Below, piece after piece: positions 1 to 9,556 of a stretch of 64,000 nt of DNA. Where the stretch lies: contig NZ_QVMP01000001.1 in assembly GCF_010501095.1 (NCBI RefSeq), positions 186,001 through 250,000 on the forward strand, written 5' to 3'. The stretch is from Dysgonomonas sp. 520 (GTDB lineage: Bacteria; Bacteroidota; Bacteroidia; Bacteroidales; Dysgonomonadaceae). The notes beneath the pieces are model-generated. The model saw only the letters and a program-made list of their open reading frames with translations. It did not search any database and was not told the origin of the DNA. Position numbers and translations under genes: made by a program. Each line of letters begins with the position of its first letter. The first letter of the stretch is position 1.

Positions 1-802
1 CTAAAATGACATCCGACTCAGCCATCATCTTCACATATTCCTCAAAAGGAAGCGATTCTGCTTTTTGTATGGCACTTTGTTTAGGGTATTTACTGTGAAC
101 CTCTTGCAATACTCTGTATAAGATATCTGTACCTTTAAACTGTGATCTTTTCGTCTGTATTCCGATAAAGAAATTCACAACATCCTGATTGCCTCGTTGC
201 TTGAAAACCAACTCGTGCGTATTGACGGGTTCGGGTATAAAAGCCAACTTGTCAGGGTAATAAAGTCTGTAAGATTCGAAATACTCATAAAGGCATGCTA
301 TAATCCCATCGGCAGAGGAAGCTATGTCTTTACATAAGGTTTCTTTATCCGTACCCAGCCAGTCATCAATGAGCGATTGTTGTAGTGCCGAATAATTATC
401 CTGCTCGGGCTTACTGAATTCTGAATACCGAAACATTCCGTCAAGACAAGCTCTCACCCAAAACGAGTCTGTTCCGAATGCACCTAAAAACACCCTGCCA
501 TTATGCCTTTTCAAATAATTGAAAGCCTGCATATTTCGTTGGGGTTTCAGATTAAGAAAAAGTGGGTTTATTATCTGAACAATATCATAATTTCTTAATG
601 ACCGAAATATATTTAAAACAGAAAATGCGTACTCGAAGGTGTCGACGATACCATAACTTTTGCGATTGAGAGTAATATCTCTATTATAACTTTTAAAGCT
701 GTCTCCCGAAGATATAACAGTCACATCGTGCCCCAGGGTTCTCAGTCCCTGAGCCAAGGTCCAATGCAGATTACTATATTCGCCCAAGAGTAAAATTTTC
801 AT
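1..802 (-). CDS. Glycosyltransferase-like protein (partial, runs off left edge)
   Basis: Open minus-strand frame not in the ORF track; begins MKILLLGEYSNLHWTLAQGLRTLGHDVTVISSGDSF, typical GT N-terminus; continues past position 1. Confidence 0.7.
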   Translation of the reverse strand, partial: MKILLLGEYSNLHWTLAQGLRTLGHDVTVISSGDSFKSYNRDITLNRKSYGIVDTFEYAFSVLNIFRSLRNYDIVQIINPLFLNLKPQRNMQAFNYLKRHNGRVFLGAFGTDSFWVRACLDGMFRYSEFSKPEQDNYSALQQSLIDDWLGTDKETLCKDIASSADGIIACLYEYFESYRLYYPDKLAFIPEPVNTHELVFKQRGNQDVVNFFIGIQTKRSQFKGTDILYRVLQEVHSKYPKQSAIQKAESLPFEEYVKMMAESDVIL

Positions 803-847
803 CAAATAAAGCCTATTATCGGTCAAACGAATGCAAAGATAGACTAA

Positions 848-1909
848 ATGTCTAAAATAATATTTACTTTTATACGTTTTATTATTATCATAATACTTAA
901 TCTCAATATGACGGAAAACGAACCGATAGATATTGTAATCCCCTGGGTAGACGGAAATAATGTGGAATGGCAGGAGCGATACAAGCAATATGCAAAATTA
1001 TCGAAAGATGGGGATAAGAGAGTAATCCGATTTCGCGATTGGGGATTGCTAAGATACTGGTTCCGAGGCATTGAGTGTTTTGCTCCGTGGGTCAGAAAAA
1101 TACACTTCATCACATCCGGCGAATTACCGGAATGGCTCGATATCAACCACCCTAAAATCCATTGGGTGAGGCATGAAGATTATATTCCGAAAGAATATCT
1201 CCCAACATTCAGTTCCCGAACAATAGAGGTTAACCTCCATCGGATTGAAGGGCTTAGCGAGAAATTTATATACGTCAACGACGATATGTTCTTATTGAGA
1301 GAAGCTCCCATTTCCGATTTTTTCAGAAATGGATTACCTTGCGATTCGGCTGTTTTAGACCCTATATTCCCGATAGAATCGCCCGAACTTTTCACAAATG
1401 GGATCATGGCGATAAACCGTAATTTCAATAAAAACATGGTTATCAGGAAAAACCTGTCGAAATGGATAAACCTCAAGTATGGTGGCTTCTTGATAAAGTC
1501 TCTACTTTTGCTGCCTTGGAAAAAATTTCCGGGACTGTTGGGACATCATCTTCACCAGTCGTTCAGAAAGAAAACATTTGAAGAAGTATGGACAGCCGAA
1601 CCCGATCTTTTGCGTAATGCGGGTATCACAAGGTTCAGATACTACAAAGATGTAAACCAATGGATATTCAGATATTGGCATCTGGCAAAAGGAGAATTTT
1701 CTCCTGTAAATAAATTTACAGACGGTAAAAATGTTGACATAACGACTGACACTATCGACGACATCTGCAATATCATCAGGATGCAGAAATGTAAACAAAT
1801 CTGCATAAACGACAGTGAAAACATAACAGACTTCGATGGATTAAGCAAAAAAATACAATCGGCATTCAACTCCATTCTGCCCCAAAAATCATCATTTGAA
1901 AAAGAATGA
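848..1909 (+). CDS. Stealth-family protein (capsule-type sugar-phosphotransferase); the start may be the internal ATG at 908
   Basis: IDIVIPWVDGNNVEWQERY (Stealth CR1-like) and EKFIYVNDDMFL (CR2-like) motifs. Confidence 0.8.
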   Translation: MSKIIFTFIRFIIIIILNLNMTENEPIDIVIPWVDGNNVEWQERYKQYAKLSKDGDKRVIRFRDWGLLRYWFRGIECFAPWVRKIHFITSGELPEWLDINHPKIHWVRHEDYIPKEYLPTFSSRTIEVNLHRIEGLSEKFIYVNDDMFLLREAPISDFFRNGLPCDSAVLDPIFPIESPELFTNGIMAINRNFNKNMVIRKNLSKWINLKYGGFLIKSLLLLPWKKFPGLLGHHLHQSFRKKTFEEVWTAEPDLLRNAGITRFRYYKDVNQWIFRYWHLAKGEFSPVNKFTDGKNVDITTDTIDDICNIIRMQKCKQICINDSENITDFDGLSKKIQSAFNSILPQKSSFEKE

Positions 1910-2874
1910 TAATCAGTTTTATCATACCTGTGTATAACGTCGCTCAATACGTTGAAAAATGTATTATGAGTATCATTTCGCAGGATGCAGCCTTGAGCGA
2001 TTATGAAATAATCATTGTAAACGACGGTTCCACAGACGATTCGCCCCGAATCATAGCACAGTTGAAAGAATCCTACCCTTTCATTAAAGTTATCAATCAA
2101 GAGAACAAAGGATTAGGCGCTGCTCGTAACAGAGGGTTAATGGATGCCCGAGGAAAATACATACATTTTCTTGATTCGGACGACTATCTGCTTCCCGACA
2201 CCCTAAATCCGTTAATCAATCAGATCGGTGGGGATTTTGATATCATAGGCTTCAACTGGAAAGAAATTTTTGCAGGTGGCAAACAACAGGATGTGAAAAG
2301 GAAAGTGCCTTACGACGAAACTATGACAGGTGCAAAATACCTAAACAACTTCAATCTGAAAGGTGGTGCTTGTCTTTTTTTATTTTCTTCTTCCTTATTG
2401 AGGGAGCACTCTTTAGAAATGCCGGAAGGTATTTATCACGAAGACGAGCTTTTCATACCTCAAGCCTTTGCCTTTGCCCAGCGTGTTGTTTTCAGAGATT
2501 TATTCGTCTATGGATATTTACAGCGTCCAAACTCAATAACTCAGGAAAGGAATAAAGACTTTATCAGAAAGCGCTTGAAGGATAGCGTCTTCGTAACCAA
2601 AGAACTATTGGCATTTAAGGACTCAAATAATTTTTCGGAACCCGTCAGAAACGGATTGAAAAGGAAAATCAACTTCCTCACGGTAGATATGATCATAAAC
2701 CTGATACTATTGAAAATGGATCAGGACACGATAAGAGATACGATGCAAGAATTTCGTAATCTGAAACTGTATCCACTTCCTCAACATTCATATTCTCTCA
2801 AATATTCCATCTTCAGGCTACTGTTCAACAACGAAAAAAGTATTATTTATGCTTCAAAGCTAAAATTCTTTTAA
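1906..2874 (+). CDS. Family 2 glycosyltransferase
   Basis: ISFIIPVYNVAQYVEKCI...EIIIVNDGSTDDSP...LDSDDY; 4-bp ATGA overlap with upstream gene. Confidence 0.88.
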   Translation: MIISFIIPVYNVAQYVEKCIMSIISQDAALSDYEIIIVNDGSTDDSPRIIAQLKESYPFIKVINQENKGLGAARNRGLMDARGKYIHFLDSDDYLLPDTLNPLINQIGGDFDIIGFNWKEIFAGGKQQDVKRKVPYDETMTGAKYLNNFNLKGGACLFLFSSSLLREHSLEMPEGIYHEDELFIPQAFAFAQRVVFRDLFVYGYLQRPNSITQERNKDFIRKRLKDSVFVTKELLAFKDSNNFSEPVRNGLKRKINFLTVDMIINLILLKMDQDTIRDTMQEFRNLKLYPLPQHSYSLKYSIFRLLFNNEKSIIYASKLKFF

Positions 2875-2936
2875 AACATTTACCCTGATTATCAAAGCTG
2901 TACAATTTTATTAAAATAATTTATGAAAATGATATG

Positions 2937-2965
2937 TGTTGTTTACGTCAATCGCACTATTTTTG
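2937..2965 (+). promoter_or_regulatory. Bacteroidetes-type promoter upstream of the DUF5606-like gene
   Basis: TGTTG then TATTTTTG (TAnnTTTG) at 2958-2965. Confidence 0.5.
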
Positions 2966-3020
2966 CCACAATATTTTAATTAAGCACACACACATTTACT
3001 AAAAGAAAAATATTAGAATT

Positions 3021-3455
3021 ATGTTGAAGACTATCTTGTCTGTTTCGGGAAAGCCCGGCTTGTTCAAATTGGTTTCTAACGCGAAAAACATGGTTATTGT
3101 CGAGTCACTGACCGATAAAAAAAGAATGCCTATCTATGCTAGAGATAAAGTTGTGTCGTTGGGCGATATCGCAATGTATACAACAGAAGACGAAGTTCCT
3201 TTGAGAGATGTTTTGGTTAGTATCAAGCAAAAAGAAAACGGAGCAAAAGCCTCCACACCATCAACCGCAAAACCCGAAGAATTGAAAGCATTTCTTGGCG
3301 AAGTGCTCCCAAATTTTGATAAAGAGCGCATTTATAACGCAGACATCAAAAAACTGATTAACTGGTACAACCTTCTCATCGAGTCTGATATAGACTTTGA
3401 GACTGTAGAAAAAGCCGAAGAAGAAACTACAGAAACAAAAGAAGAAGAAAAATAA
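3021..3455 (+). CDS. DUF5606-like conserved Bacteroidetes protein
   Basis: MLKTILSVSGKPGLFKLVSNAKNMVIVESL...; acidic tail. Confidence 0.7.
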   Translation: MLKTILSVSGKPGLFKLVSNAKNMVIVESLTDKKRMPIYARDKVVSLGDIAMYTTEDEVPLRDVLVSIKQKENGAKASTPSTAKPEELKAFLGEVLPNFDKERIYNADIKKLINWYNLLIESDIDFETVEKAEEETTETKEEEK

Positions 3456-3580
3456 TTTTCGCTTTGAAGTGATATACGAAACATTTCCTTTTACAGATCA
3501 CTGTATCAGGAAATGTTTTTTTACTCGTAGTGCATTAAAAAATAAAAGGCAACAGATTGAAAGATAATACATAATCATCT

Positions 3581-3649
3581 TGTCATCCTGAGTAAAACGA
3601 AGGATCTAAGACTAAAAGCCCAGATTCTTCACTTCGTTCAGAATGACAG
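3581..3649. repeat. Family A dispersed palindromic repeat (TGTCATCCTGAG...CGAAGGATCT / ...TTCGTTCAGAATGACA)
   Basis: Inverted arms read directly; recurs at several intergenic sites in the window. Confidence 0.85.
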
Positions 3650-3700
3650 TTTAAATAAAAATTTCATCATGAATACTTTAACATTAAAGCTATAAATGCA

Positions 3701-4252
3701 CTACAAGTGTTTTTTTATAATGTCCATCAATTGACTGTCTGTCATATCCATCAACCCCAACAAGTCTTGATACGGATTTACTAAATTAAGCAACTTTCCA
3801 AAAGCGGGTTCCGTCTTGTAACCTTCTTTTTTCAGCTTCACTATTTCTTGCCTCAACTTTTCCCCTCCTAATTTCAGGATTCTGTCTTCAATAACCATAT
3901 GCCTGTAACCGTTTTGCATGACAGAGGGTACAGATGGAGAAAAAATCTCTATTTCAAGACCTGAATAGAAAAATCCGGCTACATAACGTGATTGGTTTAT
4001 ATCATCCCTAAAACGATCGAAACTGCCGAACTCCTTTTTTATTAACTGCCGAAAACGCTCCGGATCGGAAGCATTACAGACAATATCCAGATCACTGCCC
4101 TCAATATCAATATTTATCGGGATAGTACCAACCACAATAGGCTCAAAGTCTTTAAGAATGGACAATATGCCCGTTTCGTTCAACACCCGAAAAGAGTGTC
4201 TTTGCACAGCATTGCCATTTTTCAGATATTCTATATTTTGCCAATGATTCAT
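3701..4252 (-). CDS. DUF4269-like nucleotidyltransferase-fold protein
   Basis: GTIPINIDIEGSDLDIVCNASD motif and overall pattern. Confidence 0.65.
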   Translation of the reverse strand: MNHWQNIEYLKNGNAVQRHSFRVLNETGILSILKDFEPIVVGTIPINIDIEGSDLDIVCNASDPERFRQLIKKEFGSFDRFRDDINQSRYVAGFFYSGLEIEIFSPSVPSVMQNGYRHMVIEDRILKLGGEKLRQEIVKLKKEGYKTEPAFGKLLNLVNPYQDLLGLMDMTDSQLMDIIKKHL

Positions 4253-4334
4253 AATCGTATCTGACAGTCATTTTGTATTATTAAAGTTTATCTTGAATTA
4301 GGATTGTAAACATTGTTTTTTCTGTCGGGGGGGA

Positions 4335-4499
4335 TGTCAAAAGTAAGATTACGCTATCAAAATACTACTCATCCTTATCATTGAGTCGCCTTCGCTCCTC
4401 GAACGTTGTTTCTGAGCGCAACGAAGAATCTAAGCTCTATAATACAGATCCTTCACTCTGTTCAGGATGACAAAAAGACACTAAAATTTACTTTTGACA
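4335..4499. repeat. Long composite copy of Family A repeat with terminal inverted repeats
   Basis: TGTCAAAAGTAA at 4335-4346 and TTACTTTTGACA at 4488-4499 flank an interior like that at 14157-14332. Confidence 0.8.
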
Positions 4500-4530
4500 C
4501 ACCTGCGCCTTCTTTTTTATTCGATATTGT

Positions 4531-4626
4531 GTAGGGGCGAATAAACATTCGCCCTGACATTCGGGCGTAAAATTTTACGCCCCTACCTTCGGGCAGAGCA
4601 GATGCCGTTCTGCCTGACGGGCGTAA
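4531..4626. repeat. Family B palindromic repeat (GTAGGGGCG...GGGCGTAAAATTTTACGCCCCTAC)
   Basis: Nested palindromes; related copies near 4829, 12051 and 32017. Confidence 0.75.
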
Positions 4627-4751
4627 ACGCGACATTTGGCTAATTGACAAGGTACCCACACAGCGCAGATAAGCGACACGAACAAAAAGTTGTTTGAGCA
4701 TAGCTGAACCATCTTTGTCCTCTGGGGTTTGTAACCTCGGAGTTATTATTT

Positions 4752-4800
4752 TCCGGATTTAAAATCCGGATAGCACCCAAGCATGGGATTGCAAATCCCA
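4752..4800. repeat. Pair of short palindromes TCCGGATTTAAAATCCGGA and TGGGATTGCAAATCCCA
   Basis: Two near-perfect inverted repeats in noncoding DNA. Confidence 0.7.
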
Positions 4801-4828
4801 TATAACGACAGGATGGAAGGGAGCGTTT

Positions 4829-4878
4829 TGTAGGGGCAGGGCTCTGCTCTGCCCGAAGGTAGGGGCGAAAAATATTAT
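4829..4878. repeat. Family B repeat, short copy
   Basis: GTAGGGGCAGGGCTCTGCTCTGCCCGAAGGTAGGGGCG. Confidence 0.65.
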
Positions 4879-4962
4879 ACAATTTAAAAGAACATTTTTG
4901 TTATAATAAACTCAACTACTGATTGGCATAACTAATCAAATAACACTTTATTCGATTAATAT

Positions 4963-5625
4963 CTATTCAATATGCACCGGTTCGCCCAGATGTTTGGGTT
5001 GCTTATTCAGGACAATATCGACAAGCGCCTTTACCAACGCGAATTTCTCCCTGATTTTTGTTTTAAAAGAAAAACGCCCTAAGGCTACATCTTCCGCATT
5101 ATAGCCATACGCAGTCAATCCATTATCCTGAGCAAGGAACACTGCCCGTTGATTGTGAAACTTCTGAGAGACAACTATAAAAGAAGATTGTCCGAATATT
5201 TTATGCATCCTGATTACCGAATCCAAAGTACGAAGTCCGGCATAATCGAGATAAATTACACTATCCGGTATCCCCTCCTTCATCAACGCCTGCCTCATGT
5301 CCTCCGGTTCATTGTAGCTATGCCTCCTGTTATCTCCGCTAACCACAAAGGCTTTCACTTTACCCGCCTCATACAACTCTTTGGCTGCCCGAATACGGTA
5401 GTCGAAATAAGGATTTGATTGCCCGTTCGCCAAATTCTTCGAAGCACCTAACACCAAAGCGACCTTACAGGGAGGCACATCCCCTACATCATCAAAAACA
5501 AACGCATCCGTATCGTGAGGCACTTTCCAACTGGCATAAACCAAAATGGCTATAACGAGGAAAAGAACAATGCCTACGACAGCCATTATTCTTTTCCATA
5601 TTTTCTTTGTTTCGGGCTTCATCAA
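4963..5625 (-). CDS. SanA/YdcF-type DUF218 membrane protein
   Basis: N-terminal TM, CKVALVLGASKNLANGQSNPYFDYRIRAAKELYEAGKVKAFVVSGDN. Confidence 0.85.
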   Translation of the reverse strand: MMKPETKKIWKRIMAVVGIVLFLVIAILVYASWKVPHDTDAFVFDDVGDVPPCKVALVLGASKNLANGQSNPYFDYRIRAAKELYEAGKVKAFVVSGDNRRHSYNEPEDMRQALMKEGIPDSVIYLDYAGLRTLDSVIRMHKIFGQSSFIVVSQKFHNQRAVFLAQDNGLTAYGYNAEDVALGRFSFKTKIREKFALVKALVDIVLNKQPKHLGEPVHIE

Positions 5626-6488
5626 ATACGGTCTAATACTTTTACAATCAGATCTTCGATAGAACCTTTATAATTCGAATTCGATTCGCCCGCAAGGCGG
5701 TTTGCTATGATAGTGCATACGGTCATTGCCTTATGCCCCATCAATCGACCTAATCCTGCAAGGGGAGCGCTTTCCATCTCGTAATTGGTAACCATATCTT
5801 CCCCGTATTTGAAAGTTTCTATTCTACTGTTCAGATCGGGGTTGGCAAGAGGCATACGCACATACCGCCCTTGAGGACCGTAAAATCCTATTGCAGATAT
5901 TGTCACGCCTTTCACCATATCGTGCCCCACTCGCTGCACCAATTCGGCATCGGCTTCAACCACGTAAGGCGAACAATGCAAAGGCGACCAGTTGACGTGT
6001 TTCTTAAAGGCTTCTTCAAACTCCAACAAGGCAACCGAGTTTCGTCCCTCGTAATAGTTCAAAACGCCGTCAAAACCAATCGACTTAGCTGCCACAACAT
6101 ACGACCCGATGGGGCAATAAGGCTGCAAGCCTCCCGATGTTCCTACACGCACCATTGATAGTTGCTTAAACTCTTTTTTCACCTCACGAGTCTCAAAATC
6201 TACGTTAGCCAAAGCGTCAAGCTCCGTCAACACAATATCTATATTGTCAGGACCAATGCCATGCGACAAAGCCGTAATACGTTTTCCTTTATACATTCCG
6301 GTGATAGTTCTGAACTCGCGGCTCTGTACTTCACACTCTATGCTATCGAAGAAAGAGGCGGTAAGACCCACTCTGTCAGGATCTCCCATCATGATTATTT
6401 TGTCGGACAACTGATCGGGGCGGATATGCAAATGAAATACACTGCCATCACTGTTTATGATCAACTCTGAATCTGGTATTATTCTCAT
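5622..6488 (-). CDS. Nucleoside phosphorylase (uridine phosphorylase-like)
   Basis: KIIMMGDPDRVGLTASFF...SHGIGPDN...VRVGTSGGLQ...YEMES; start chosen at MRIIPDSEL. Confidence 0.85.
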   Translation of the reverse strand: MRIIPDSELIINSDGSVFHLHIRPDQLSDKIIMMGDPDRVGLTASFFDSIECEVQSREFRTITGMYKGKRITALSHGIGPDNIDIVLTELDALANVDFETREVKKEFKQLSMVRVGTSGGLQPYCPIGSYVVAAKSIGFDGVLNYYEGRNSVALLEFEEAFKKHVNWSPLHCSPYVVEADAELVQRVGHDMVKGVTISAIGFYGPQGRYVRMPLANPDLNSRIETFKYGEDMVTNYEMESAPLAGLGRLMGHKAMTVCTIIANRLAGESNSNYKGSIEDLIVKVLDRI

Positions 6489-6620
6489 AACTGCAATTTT
6501 TGGTTTTATATTTAACAAATATATATTAATCCTCGTTCAAAGAGGTAATATTCTGTCTTAAAGTTTTACAAAATAGAGGCATAATCTGTATTTTTGCTCC
6601 AAATTTTCAGAATATAAACG

Positions 6621-7295
6621 ATGGAGAAAGTCTTCAATATACAAGTAGCCGACGAAATAAAAAATGCCTGTCCTCGTTTTGTTGGAGCAGCCATACTCGC
6701 AGATGTACAAAACAGCACTCACAACAACGGATTATGGGAAAAGATAAATACATTCATCAAAGAATACAAGATACATAATCCTCATATTGAAGACATCAAA
6801 AAAAATGCGCCCATAACAGCCACTCGCGAGGCTTACAAAAAACTGGGCAAAGACCCGAATCGCTATCGCCCGTCTGCCGAAAGCCTGAGAAGACGGATAC
6901 TGAGAGATCTGCCACTTTATCAGGTTGACACATTGGTTGATCTTATAAACCTTGTATCCATGTCCACGGGTTATTCTATCGGAGGGTTTGATGCGGATAA
7001 AATAGCCGGAAACAATATCGTCTTGGGTGTTGGACAGAAAGACGAACCCTACGAAGCTATCGGGCGGGGTATGCTCAACATAGAAGGATTGCCTGTATAC
7101 CGTGACAATGCAGGGGGAATCGGTACGCCGACAAGCGATAACGAACGAACAAAGATAGAGCCCGGCACTTCTCATTTGCTGGCAATCGTAAATGGATATA
7201 GCGGAAAGGACGGATTATCCGAGGCTGTCGATTTCATGCAGGACTTACTTCGTGAATTTGCTTCGGCTGAAAATCTTAATGTTACTTATTTTTAA
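6621..7295 (+). CDS. B3/B4 tRNA-binding domain protein (PheT-type editing-like domain)
   Basis: NAPITATREAYKKLGKDPNRYRPSAESLRRRIL. Confidence 0.8.
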   Translation: MEKVFNIQVADEIKNACPRFVGAAILADVQNSTHNNGLWEKINTFIKEYKIHNPHIEDIKKNAPITATREAYKKLGKDPNRYRPSAESLRRRILRDLPLYQVDTLVDLINLVSMSTGYSIGGFDADKIAGNNIVLGVGQKDEPYEAIGRGMLNIEGLPVYRDNAGGIGTPTSDNERTKIEPGTSHLLAIVNGYSGKDGLSEAVDFMQDLLREFASAENLNVTYF

Positions 7296-7300
7296 AAGAC

Positions 7301-7711
7301 ATGGTTTCACAAGTCGAATTTACACTGAAAGCAAAAAACAGGGGGTTTCACCTGGTGACGGATGAGATAGAACGAAATCTCCCTGATTTGCCTGATGCCG
7401 GCATACTCAATCTGTTTATAAAGCACACTTCTGCCGCCCTCACCATAAACGAAAATGCCGATCCGGATGTGCGCACCGATATGGAAAGTATTTTCAACAG
7501 GCTCGTGAAAGAACGTGAGCCCTATTATGTGCATACTCTCGAAGGCAGTGACGATATGCCCGCTCACGCAAAAGCAACAATAACAGGCGTTAGTCTCACT
7601 ATCCCCATAACAAGAGGCAGGCTTAATCTGGGCACATGGCAAGGTATATACCTTTGCGAATTTCGTAATTATGGAGGTAATAGAAAGATTGTGGCTACCA
7701 TCATCGGGTGA
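7301..7711 (+). CDS. YjbQ/UPF0047 family protein
   Basis: LFIKHTSAALTINENADPDVRTDME...RLNLGTWQGIYLCEFR. Confidence 0.9.
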   Translation: MVSQVEFTLKAKNRGFHLVTDEIERNLPDLPDAGILNLFIKHTSAALTINENADPDVRTDMESIFNRLVKEREPYYVHTLEGSDDMPAHAKATITGVSLTIPITRGRLNLGTWQGIYLCEFRNYGGNRKIVATIIG

Positions 7712-7727
7712 GATATACGCCAATTGT

Positions 7728-7758
7728 TTTGGCTAAACAAAAGTTTATCCTATTTTTG
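7728..7758 (+). promoter_or_regulatory. Bacteroidetes-type promoter
   Basis: TTTG (7728-7731), 19-bp spacer, TATTTTTG (7751-7758). Confidence 0.6.
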
Positions 7759-7789
7759 CGATGGATAAAAAATTGACGAAAACAGAAAC

Positions 7790-8473
7790 ATGCCTAAAAT
7801 CTACCGCATATCGAAAATCGGTACCCGTATTCTTCAAAAAATACGTCATAGAAGAGGGCATGGAATTCACTCCCCTTTTGTTTTCTCACTTATCACTAAT
7901 GTCATTGAAGAAAAAAGGAAATACTATGCATTTGATGACATTCAGAATTTCATATCGAAATATGACAATGTAAAACAACATTCCAAGAAATATAACAGGT
8001 TTGTTTTTAGAATTATAAACCATTTTAGTGCTAAGAATATTCTGGAAATAGGTTCCGGCGATGGGCAGACAACATTGTATGCCTCTGCATCATCGAGCAG
8101 CATAAGATGCAACTGCTACGAACCATCAACAAAAAAAAGCGAAAAAGCGAATATTCTCTATAACGATTGGGGCAGAAGCATCAACCTCCATACAGATAGC
8201 CTGCCGCACATCAATGATATTCAAGACTGTATAATTGTCGACCTTAAGAACTATTTTGCTGATTATGATCTGTTTCTTTCATACATTCTTCCTCTTTGCA
8301 ACGAAGAAACTTTCATTATTATAAAAGGAATACGAACAAAAAGAAAGAATCAAATGTTATGGAGAATGTTAAAGCAATCGGAGAAAGTAACAGTATCTCT
8401 TGACCTTTTTAACATAGGCGTATTGTTTTTTGACAAGAGGTTTTACAAGAGGAATTACAGGCTCAATTTCTGA
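7790..8473 (+). CDS. SAM-dependent methyltransferase-like protein
   Basis: NILEIGSGDGQTTLYASA motif I. Confidence 0.65.
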   Translation: MPKIYRISKIGTRILQKIRHRRGHGIHSPFVFSLITNVIEEKRKYYAFDDIQNFISKYDNVKQHSKKYNRFVFRIINHFSAKNILEIGSGDGQTTLYASASSSSIRCNCYEPSTKKSEKANILYNDWGRSINLHTDSLPHINDIQDCIIVDLKNYFADYDLFLSYILPLCNEETFIIIKGIRTKRKNQMLWRMLKQSEKVTVSLDLFNIGVLFFDKRFYKRNYRLNF

Positions 8474-8489
8474 ATAAATACGTTAAAAG

Positions 8490-9050
8490 ATGAAAAAAAG
8501 TCATATATATACAAAGACCGGAGATGAGGGAAAGACCTCGCTTGTTGGCGGAACACGAGTAGCCAAAGACCACGTAAGGTTAGACGCATACGGAACCATC
8601 GACGAACTAAACTCCTTCACGGGTTTTCTGATATGCCGGATAGAAGACGAAAACACCCACAGAATATTGTCTTTCGTTCAGCATAAGCTATTTACGGTCG
8701 GGTCGTATCTTGCCACCGAAACCGAAAGCATGCCGCCGAAAGAAGCCAGTATTATCAAGGATGAAGACATATCATTGCTGGAAAACGAAATGGACAGAAT
8801 AGACAGCGAACTACCTCAAATACGTCAATTCGTATTACCCGGAGGTAGCGAGTCCGCCTCTCGTGCTCACATTTGCCGTTCGGTATGTCGCCGGGCCGAA
8901 AGATGTATATATAAAGTGAAAAAAAAATACCCTGTCGACAGCAACGTACTTATGTTTGTAAACAGGCTTTCCGACTACTTTTTTCTATTGGCAAGACAAG
9001 AAAGCGTGAAAAATGGAAGTGAAATTTTTTGGGATACCTCTTGCAAATAG
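8490..9050 (+). CDS. Cob(I)yrinic acid a,c-diamide adenosyltransferase (PduO type)
   Basis: IYTKTGDEGKTSLVGGTRVAKD...CRSVCRRAER. Confidence 0.92.
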   Translation: MKKSHIYTKTGDEGKTSLVGGTRVAKDHVRLDAYGTIDELNSFTGFLICRIEDENTHRILSFVQHKLFTVGSYLATETESMPPKEASIIKDEDISLLENEMDRIDSELPQIRQFVLPGGSESASRAHICRSVCRRAERCIYKVKKKYPVDSNVLMFVNRLSDYFFLLARQESVKNGSEIFWDTSCK

Positions 9051-9114
9051 TAATTATTATTTTACTTTTGCGAAAAATTAAACAATAGAGTATTAACAAA
9101 TCAGGATAAGTATT

Positions 9115-9336
9115 ATGTATTGGACTTTAGAATTAGCATCGAAACTGGAAGATGCACCATGGCCCGCAACAAAAGAAGAGTTGATTGATTATGCTCAGCG
9201 TTCGGGTGCGCCTCTTGAAGTAATAGAGAACTTGCAAGAACTTGAAGATGAGGGTGAAATATACGATACAATCGAAGATATTTGGCCTGATTATCCAAGT
9301 AAGGAAGACTTTTTCTTTAACGAGGATGAGTACTAG
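9115..9336 (+). CDS. DUF2795 family protein
   Basis: DAPWPATKEELIDYAQRSGAPLEVIENLQEL...DEGEIYDTIEDIWPDYP. Confidence 0.8.
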   Translation: MYWTLELASKLEDAPWPATKEELIDYAQRSGAPLEVIENLQELEDEGEIYDTIEDIWPDYPSKEDFFFNEDEY

Positions 9337-9374
9337 GAGTGTAGAAATGTAAGAAGACGAAAAAATAAGGGTAA

Positions 9375-9422
9375 TATAGAAAATGCAAGGGTAACAGATT
9401 TGTTACCCTTGCATTTTCTATA
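9375..9422. terminator. Perfect 22-bp stem / 4-nt loop hairpin downstream of DUF2795 gene
   Basis: TATAGAAAATGCAAGGGTAACA-GATT-TGTTACCCTTGCATTTTCTATA. Confidence 0.7.
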
Positions 9423-9518
9423 CATCTATGTATCAACCAATTAAAACCACAAACAATAACCCACCAAGCCAACAGTGTGTTAAATACACTTAAATTGAAA
9501 AATATTTTTTTCAAAACA

Positions 9519-9550
9519 TGTTGTACAACATAAAAAACTTCATATCTTTG
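9519..9550 (+). promoter_or_regulatory. Orphan Bacteroidetes-type promoter
   Basis: TGTTG, 19-bp spacer, TATCTTTG (9543-9550); no substantial ORF follows. Confidence 0.65.
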
Positions 9551-9556
9551 TACTGT

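Noticed and set aside
7761-7973. 70-aa ORF overlapping the methyltransferase-like gene
   Set aside because: Overlaps in another frame and lacks motif; the 7790-8473 frame has methyltransferase motif I
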